Of a stretch of DNA of 21,578 nt, positions 16,623-21,578 are shown piece by piece (position 1 is the stretch's first letter; the number at the start of each line of letters is the position of its first letter). The notes below the pieces were generated by a model. The model did no database searches and was not told where the DNA came from. It worked only from the letters and a program-made list of their open reading frames with translations. The translations under genes and the position numbers were made by a program. The stretch lies in contig CAZIHY010000032.1 in NCBI GenBank assembly GCA_964539115.1, positions 1 through 21,578 on the forward strand, in the 5' to 3' direction. The stretch comes from CAKSXP01 sp964539115 (GTDB lineage: Bacteria; Bacillota; Clostridia; Oscillospirales; Oscillospiraceae).

Positions 16623-17840
16623 TCAGGTTCTGTAATCTCCGTTGATTTTGACATAGTCATAGCTCAGGTCGCAACCCCAGCAGGCAACCTCCGCGCTGCC
16701 CTCTCCCATGTCGAAGTCAATAATTATCTCTTTTTCAGACAAAATTTTCTTAGCAGTATCTTCATCAAACAACAATCCGCGTCCATTTTCACAGACTTTG
16801 ACGCTGCCGGCGTCGGACATGAAAGCAACTGAACATTTGTCTGGATCAAACTCTGCGCCGGAATAGCCCGCGGCTGCAAGTATCCTGCCCCAGTTTGCAT
16901 CTGTTCCGAAAATCGCTGTTTTCACCAGCGGTGAGCGGATTATGGATTTTCCTACCAGTTCCGCCTTCTCCTCGCTCTCTGCGCGCCTTACAAGGCAGGT
17001 GATCAGATGGGTCGCACCCTCGCCGTCCGCTGCCATCATACGGGCCAGCTTTACGCAGACATGGCGCAGGCCGCTGCAGAACTCAGTAAAGTCCGCACCC
17101 TCGCTGGTTATCTCCTCATTCTCCGCAAGGCCGTTTGCAAGGATGATGCAGCTGTCATTTGTCGAGGTATCCCCGTCAACAGAAATGCGGTTAAAGCTTA
17201 CGCCGACGCAGGAGATTAGGGCTTTTCTGAGCATTTCCACACTTATGGCGGCGTCAGTTGTTATGAAGCAGAGCATAGTACCCATATTCGGGTGTATCAT
17301 ACCGCTGCCCTTTGCCATACCTCCGATCACCGCGGTTTTACCACCCAGCTTGACCTCAACTGCAGCCTGTTTCTGAACCGTGTCCGTGGTCATTATAGCT
17401 AGTGAGGCATCGTTTCCGCCGTGCCTGGACAGGTTCTTGGCGAGAACCGGGATCCCCTGCTCAATGACGTCGATATTCAGCGTCTGGCCGATCACTCCCG
17501 TGGAGGCCACCGCGACGTCGCTGACATTCAGTCCGAGTGCAGCCGCCGCGGACGCAGCCATACGCCGGGCGTTGACCTCGCCGCGGGGTGCACAGGCGTT
17601 GGCATTTCCGCTGTTTGCAATTATCGCCTGTGCCTGCCCATCCCTGAGCATCTCTTTCGTATACAGCACGGGAGCGGCCTTCACCATATTGAGCGTGAAC
17701 GCGCCCGCAGCCGTACATTTTTTCTCGGAATAGATCAGCGCAACATCCTTTTTCTCGGGATTGGAGGACTTAACGCCGCAGTGCATGCCCGCTGCGGTAA
17801 AGCCCCTTGCCGCTGTTACTCCTCCCTGTACCACTTTCAT
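16623..17840 (-). CDS. argJ: Glutamate N-acetyltransferase / ornithine acetyltransferase
   Basis: A 405-residue ArgJ-family enzyme that transfers acetyl from N-acetylornithine to glutamate, recycling the acetyl group; many members also use acetyl-CoA. The proenzyme cleaves itself before a Thr: KGSGMIHPNMGTML places the nucleophile at Thr188, so alpha and beta chains of about 187 and 218 residues are expected. NMGT here replaces the commoner NMAT. NWGRI (316-320) and the C-terminal YVKINGDYRT are also conserved. I chose the ATG at 17840 (AAGGTG at 6 bases); a GTG 9 bases upstream lies within the ribosome site. No argA is seen, so ArgJ may also make the first N-acetylglutamate. Confidence 0.96.
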   Translation of the reverse strand: MKVVQGGVTAARGFTAAGMHCGVKSSNPEKKDVALIYSEKKCTAAGAFTLNMVKAAPVLYTKEMLRDGQAQAIIANSGNANACAPRGEVNARRMAASAAAALGLNVSDVAVASTGVIGQTLNIDVIEQGIPVLAKNLSRHGGNDASLAIMTTDTVQKQAAVEVKLGGKTAVIGGMAKGSGMIHPNMGTMLCFITTDAAISVEMLRKALISCVGVSFNRISVDGDTSTNDSCIILANGLAENEEITSEGADFTEFCSGLRHVCVKLARMMAADGEGATHLITCLVRRAESEEKAELVGKSIIRSPLVKTAIFGTDANWGRILAAAGYSGAEFDPDKCSVAFMSDAGSVKVCENGRGLLFDEDTAKKILSEKEIIIDFDMGEGSAEVACWGCDLSYDYVKINGDYRT

Positions 17841-17851
17841 ATTCCTCACCT

Positions 17852-18787
17852 TTATTCAAGGCCCGTCTCTTCAGCGAGACCGAGCATAATATTCATATTC
17901 TGTACTGCCGCGCCGGAAGCTCCCTTGCCAAGATTGTCAAAGCGCGCTGTTATAAGCGTCCTCTCGTCGTTTCCGGAGACAGTTATTTCGAGCCTGTTGG
18001 TACCGGTATTCTTATTGCTCTCGATAAATCCGCCGTCTGCAAAGGGCGCGACCGTGACGAATTTCTGTCCGGCATACCACTCGCAGAGAGCCCTTTGGAT
18101 ATCCTGCGCCGTATACTTTTTCGCCAAAAGACCGTTGTGCAGGCAGATGCTCGTCGCCATCCCCGCGTAGTAGTCGTCAACGATGGGACAAAAAACAGGC
18201 TCGCGCTCAAGACCGCTGACAATGGTTATTTCTTTCAGGTGCTTGTGGTTCTGGTTCAGACCATAGATCCGCGGAGCATACAGATCCTGCGTTTTCTCCG
18301 GAGTTTCATACTGCGCGATCATCTTTTTCCCGCCGCCGGAATATCCGGTCAGGGAATATATAACGAGCGGATAATCTCTCGGTAGGATACCAATCGCAAC
18401 AAGCGGCGCTGTTACAGATATTGCTCCGGTTGCATGACATCCGGGATTTGCAACAAAGCGCGCCTTTGCTATCTTATCACGCTGCTGCGCGTTCAACTCC
18501 GGAAAACCGTATGTCCAGCCCTCGGCAGTGCGGTGGGCCGTGCTAGCGTCTATCACCCGTGTAGTCTCATTTTCCACCATCGAGGCGGACTGGACAGCCG
18601 CGTCGTCAGGCAGGCAAAGAAAAACAAGGTCGGCAGAATTTATCGCCTCACGGCGGGCAATAGCATCCTTGCGGTTTTCTTCAGGCAGGACTATAAGATT
18701 TATATCCCCGCGTTTTTCAAGCCGCTGAAATATCTGAAGCCCTGTCGTTCCTGCGCTGCCATCGACAAAAATGTTATACTTTTTCAT
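17852..18787 (-). CDS. argC: N-acetyl-gamma-glutamyl-phosphate reductase, type 2
   Basis: A 311-residue NADPH enzyme that reduces N-acetylglutamyl phosphate to the semialdehyde. GSAGTTG (10-16) is the nucleotide loop, and Cys117 in NPGCHATG is the acyl-enzyme cysteine. The short length (about 310 rather than 345) and the KKYNIFVDGSAGTTGLQI beginning fit the type 2 ArgC subfamily. The start codon lies inside the end of argH (14-bp overlap) with GGGAG about 11 bases upstream, so the two are probably translationally coupled. argJ begins 11 bp after its stop. Confidence 0.95.
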   Translation of the reverse strand: MKKYNIFVDGSAGTTGLQIFQRLEKRGDINLIVLPEENRKDAIARREAINSADLVFLCLPDDAAVQSASMVENETTRVIDASTAHRTAEGWTYGFPELNAQQRDKIAKARFVANPGCHATGAISVTAPLVAIGILPRDYPLVIYSLTGYSGGGKKMIAQYETPEKTQDLYAPRIYGLNQNHKHLKEITIVSGLEREPVFCPIVDDYYAGMATSICLHNGLLAKKYTAQDIQRALCEWYAGQKFVTVAPFADGGFIESNKNTGTNRLEITVSGNDERTLITARFDNLGKGASGAAVQNMNIMLGLAEETGLE

Positions 18788-20156
18788 TATTCAGGAACTC
18801 CCTTACGATGCCTATCTGTGTGAGCACAGAGGACGTCGACGTGCCGCCCATGGAGGTTCGCTTCTGAGCGCAGGCTTTCATATCGATCTCTGGATACAAA
18901 TCATCCTCAAAAAGCTCGGAATGGGCCTTATACGCACCCAGCGGCAGCTTCTCAAGAGTCGTTCCCTTGGCAATGCACTCAGCCACGAGCTGTCCCGTTA
19001 TCTTATAGGCACTGCGGAAGGGCATTCCCTTCTTCACGAGATAATCCGCACAATCAGTTGCATTTATGAAGCCCTCAGCCGCGGCAGCGCTCATATTTTC
19101 CGGCAGCACCTTCATCGTTGCGACCATCGGCGCGAACACGCCGAGAGCCAGCTTCACTGTGTCGACCGCGTCAAAGATGGCCTCCTTATCCTCCTGCATA
19201 TCCTTGTTATACGCAAGCGGCAGGCCCTTGAGCATCGTGAGAAGCGTTATGAGGTCACCGTAAACACGTCCAGTCTTGCCGCGGACGAGCTCCGCCATGT
19301 CAGAGTTTTTCTTCTGAGGCATGATGGAGGATCCGGTCGTAAACGCATCGTCAAGCTCGACAAACTTGAATTCCCAGCTCGACCAGAGGATAATTTCCTC
19401 GGAAAGACGGGACAGATGCATCATAAGAGTCGAGCAGGCGGCGGCAAGCTCAATACAGAAATCCCTGTCCGAGACGCCGTCCAGACTGTTCATCACAACT
19501 CCGTCGAAGCCAAGCGCTTTGGCGGTCTGTTCCCTGTCAATGTCATATGTAGTCCCGGCAAGGGCACACGAACCAAGAGGATTGAAGTTCATCCGCTTTG
19601 CCGTATCGTTCAATCTGCTGATATCGCGCATCAGCATGAAAGCATAGGCCATCAGATGATGTCCAAATACGATGGGCTGTGCGCGCTGAAGATGGGTATA
19701 GCCGGGCAATATCGTCTCAGTATGCTCCTCGGCCTGATCGGTCAGAGCACGGATAAGCGCCAGTGTCAGTCTCTTTATCTCGCCGATCTCCTCGCGCAGA
19801 TAGAGCCTGATATCCAAGGCAACCTGGTCGTTGCGGCTGCGCGCGGTGTGCAGCCGCTTTCCCGCATCGCCTATGCGGTTTGTCAGCTCGGCCTCGACAA
19901 ACATATGGATATCCTCGGCTTCAGCATCAAATTCCAAAGTACCTGAGCTTATATCGTCGAGTATGCCGCCGAGCGCCTCAATTATAGTTTCGGAATCCTT
20001 GAGCGGGATAATGCCCTTTGCGCCCAGCATCGCCGCATGGGCCATGGAGCCTTCGATATCCTGTCTGTACATACGACTGTCAAAGCGGATGGATGAATTG
20101 AAGTCGTCAGCCAGCTTGTCAGTCTGTTTTTCGGATCTTCCCGCCCAAAGTTTCAT
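18774..20156 (-). CDS. argH: Argininosuccinate lyase
   Basis: A 460-residue tetrameric lyase that splits argininosuccinate into arginine and fumarate, the last step of the pathway. MKLWAGR at the start, HTARSRNDQ (103-111), TH at 154-155 (general acid/base His) and the fumarase/aspartase superfamily signature GSSIMPQKKN (275-284), with its catalytic Ser on the mobile loop, are all present. The ATG follows GAGGT at 8 bases. It lies 17 bp downstream of argG and overlaps argC by 14 bp. Length is normal. Confidence 0.98.
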   Translation of the reverse strand: MKLWAGRSEKQTDKLADDFNSSIRFDSRMYRQDIEGSMAHAAMLGAKGIIPLKDSETIIEALGGILDDISSGTLEFDAEAEDIHMFVEAELTNRIGDAGKRLHTARSRNDQVALDIRLYLREEIGEIKRLTLALIRALTDQAEEHTETILPGYTHLQRAQPIVFGHHLMAYAFMLMRDISRLNDTAKRMNFNPLGSCALAGTTYDIDREQTAKALGFDGVVMNSLDGVSDRDFCIELAAACSTLMMHLSRLSEEIILWSSWEFKFVELDDAFTTGSSIMPQKKNSDMAELVRGKTGRVYGDLITLLTMLKGLPLAYNKDMQEDKEAIFDAVDTVKLALGVFAPMVATMKVLPENMSAAAAEGFINATDCADYLVKKGMPFRSAYKITGQLVAECIAKGTTLEKLPLGAYKAHSELFEDDLYPEIDMKACAQKRTSMGGTSTSSVLTQIGIVREFLNNEKV

Positions 20157-20173
20157 TGTCGTTACCTCACTTT

Positions 20174-21400
20174 TTATTTGTTGAGCAGTCCCTGGTCGAC
20201 CATCGCCTGTACCTTGATGGGCAGACCGTAGAGGTTTATGAAGCCCTCAGCGTCCTTCTGATTGTAATCGGACTCTCCGAAGGTTGCGATCTGCTCGGAG
20301 TAAAGGCTGTAGTCGCTCCATACTCCGGCATTTATCATGTTGCCCTTATAGAGCTTGAGTCTGACCTTACCGGTGACCCGCTCCTGAGTTTTGTCAACGA
20401 AAGCCGAAAGGGCCTCGCGCAGCGGAGTGTACCACTGGCCGTTGTAAACAAGCTCAGCGAAGGTTATGGCAAGCTTCTGCTTCTCGTGCATGGTCATCTT
20501 GTCGAGGCAGATGGTCTCAAGCACACTGTGCGCCTTGTAGAGTATCGCGCCGCCCGGGGTCTCATATACGCCGCGGCATTTCATGCCGACAAGCCTGTTT
20601 TCCACGATGTCCAGAAGACCAATGCCGTTCTTTCCGCCTATCTCATTGAGCTTGAGGATGATGTTCTTGGCGCTCATCTTCTCACCGTCAAGAGCGGCGG
20701 GAATGCCCTGTTCAAAGTCGATGGTGACGTAAGTCGGCTCATCGGGGGCCTGCAGCGGAGATACGCCCATCTCAAGGAAGCCTTCCTTCTCATACTGAGG
20801 CTCGTTGCCGGGATCCTCAAGGTCGAGGCCCTCATGGCTCAAGTGCCAGAGGTTCTTATCCTTGGAATAATTGGTCTCGCGGTTTATCTTGAGCGGAACG
20901 TTGTGAGCCTCTGCGTAGTCTATCTCCTCTTCCCTGCTCTTTATGCTCCACTCGCGCCACGGTGCGATTATGGGCATATTGGGAGCAAAGTGCTTGATGG
21001 CCAACTCAAAGCGGACCTGATCGTTGCCCTTTCCGGTGCAGCCGTGGCAGATCGCGTCTGCGCCCTCTTTAAGCGCGATCTCAACAAGCCCCTTGGCAAT
21101 ACAGGGACGTGCGTGGCTCGTTCCAAGAAGATACTCCTCGTAGACAGCGCCGGCCTTCATGGTAGGTATAATAAAATCGTCTACATACTCGTCGGTGAGG
21201 TCAAGAACATAGAGCTTGGAGGCGCCGGTCTTAAGGGCCTTCTCCTCGAGCCCCTCGAGCTCATCGGCCTGACCGACGTTGCCGGAGACCGCGATGACCT
21301 CGCAGTTGTTGTAGTTCTCCTTCAGCCAGGGGATAATTATAGAGGTATCCAGTCCTCCGGAATATGCCAGAACGACTTTCTTGATACCAGCTTTATTCAT
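20174..21400 (-). CDS. argG: Argininosuccinate synthase
   Basis: A 408-residue enzyme that joins citrulline and aspartate with ATP to give argininosuccinate. VVLAYSGGLDTS (9-20) is the PP-loop nucleotide site, and GCTGKGNDQVRFE (120-132) binds citrulline/aspartate. TSHARPCIAKG near 94-104 is also conserved. I chose the ATG at 21400 because AAAGGAG (21417-21411) lies 10 bases upstream and the protein then starts like its family (MNKAGIKKVVLAYSGG). ATGs at 21430 and 21409 lie before or against that ribosome site. It is the first gene of the arginine operon. Confidence 0.98.
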   Translation of the reverse strand: MNKAGIKKVVLAYSGGLDTSIIIPWLKENYNNCEVIAVSGNVGQADELEGLEEKALKTGASKLYVLDLTDEYVDDFIIPTMKAGAVYEEYLLGTSHARPCIAKGLVEIALKEGADAICHGCTGKGNDQVRFELAIKHFAPNMPIIAPWREWSIKSREEEIDYAEAHNVPLKINRETNYSKDKNLWHLSHEGLDLEDPGNEPQYEKEGFLEMGVSPLQAPDEPTYVTIDFEQGIPAALDGEKMSAKNIILKLNEIGGKNGIGLLDIVENRLVGMKCRGVYETPGGAILYKAHSVLETICLDKMTMHEKQKLAITFAELVYNGQWYTPLREALSAFVDKTQERVTGKVRLKLYKGNMINAGVWSDYSLYSEQIATFGESDYNQKDAEGFINLYGLPIKVQAMVDQGLLNK

Positions 21401-21472
21401 AATATTCATTCTCCTTTGAATAATATTCATAATTTATGCATCTTTTTCTTGTATTATACGAATATTATTTCA
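21396..21472 (-). promoter_or_regulatory. Candidate ArgR/AhrC operator array
   Basis: TGAAATAATATTCG (21472-21459) lies between -35 and -10 and matches the ARG-box pattern TGAATwwwwATTCA at all but two arm bases. TGAATATTATTCA (21429-21417), in the leader, is a perfect dyad around one base but is one base shorter than the classical core. A second copy of ATGAATATTAT begins at 21409, exactly 21 bp after the one at 21430, and runs over the start codon. Centres near 21465, 21423 and 21402 are multiples of about 21 bp apart, the centre spacing of tandem ARG boxes. No argR gene is in the window. Confidence 0.55.
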
Positions 21473-21481
21473 TCTTGTCAA
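21453..21481 (-). promoter_or_regulatory. Consensus sigma-A promoter of the arginine operon
   Basis: On the minus strand, TTGACA (21481-21476) and TATAAT (21458-21453) both match consensus perfectly, with an exact 17-bp spacer. The start would be near 21446, giving a leader of about 46 bases before argG. A promoter this strong driving nine biosynthetic genes implies repression; an ARG-box-like dyad fills its spacer. Confidence 0.88.
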
Positions 21482-21486
21482 CTCAA

Positions 21487-21529
21487 AAAGCGGAAAAATA
21501 TGCACAAAACTGTTCTGCGTTTCCGTTTT
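21487..21529. terminator. Possible bidirectional terminator upstream of the arginine promoter
   Basis: AAAGCGGAAA (21487-21496) pairs with TTTCCGTTTT (21520-21529), with one G-T wobble and a 23-base loop. On the minus strand it is followed by further T residues just before the -35 of argG, so it could end a gene arriving from beyond the right edge. The large loop makes this weak. The rest of 21401-21578 outside the promoter holds no gene I can see. Confidence 0.3.
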
Positions 21530-21578
21530 GCCGGGTACAAAAAACACAAAGCGCATAAAAACCGTCTCCGCAAGGAAA

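Noticed and set aside
21401..21446. Riboswitch or T-box in the argG leader
   Set aside because: The predicted leader is only about 46 bases and shows operator-like dyads, with no terminator/antiterminator pair or T-box motif.
1..21578. CRISPR arrays, insertion sequences, phage genes, toxin-antitoxin or defence modules
   Set aside because: No spaced repeats, transposase or integrase motifs were seen; gene content is housekeeping and amino acid biosynthesis.

Overview
The window looks like chromosome of a low-to-mid-GC Firmicute of class Clostridia, probably Oscillospirales (Oscillibacter/Flavonifractor-like gut anaerobes). This rests on protein style only: an LplA-type lipoprotein binding protein, an S-layer-homology protein, a clostridial Rex repressor, type 2 ArgC, Gram-positive promoters and AGGAGG ribosome sites. 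No taxonomic search was possible. There are no rRNA, tRNA, CRISPR or insertion-sequence signals.

Left part, plus strand (1-7213). A lipoprotein solute-binding protein is followed, across a strong hairpin terminator, by a 692-residue flavin/iron-sulfur enoate-reductase-type enzyme. A clear terminator and then a good sigma-A promoter open a second unit: rex (TTG start) and a secreted three-SLH-repeat protein. After another hairpin comes mnmE, the tRNA-modification GTPase.

Middle (7214-8420). A convergent gap leads to a minus-strand MerR-family gene. Its protein is unusual: after the DNA-binding domain it has one membrane span and an extracytoplasmic tail. Its promoter has the 19-bp spacer and central dyad typical of MerR-controlled promoters.

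Right part, minus strand (8383-21481). This is one continuous arginine operon, transcribed argG-argH-argC-argJ-argB-argD-argF-carA-carB. Genes are 11-17 bp apart or overlap, except for a 147-bp hairpin-rich gap between argF and carA. It starts at a consensus TTGACA-17-TATAAT promoter with ARG-box-like dyads in the spacer and leader, and ends at a strong terminator. It encodes the acetyl-recycling ornithine route (ArgJ, ArgB, ArgC, ArgD), the steps from ornithine to arginine (ArgF, ArgG, ArgH) and carbamoyl phosphate synthetase (CarA, CarB).

The most striking feature is the last gene. CarB is fused in frame to a complete diaminopimelate epimerase (DapF) domain, which has alanine where the first catalytic cysteine of the family belongs. 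The fusion point still shows a ribosome-site-like AGGAG and an ATA codon where a free-standing dapF would have started.
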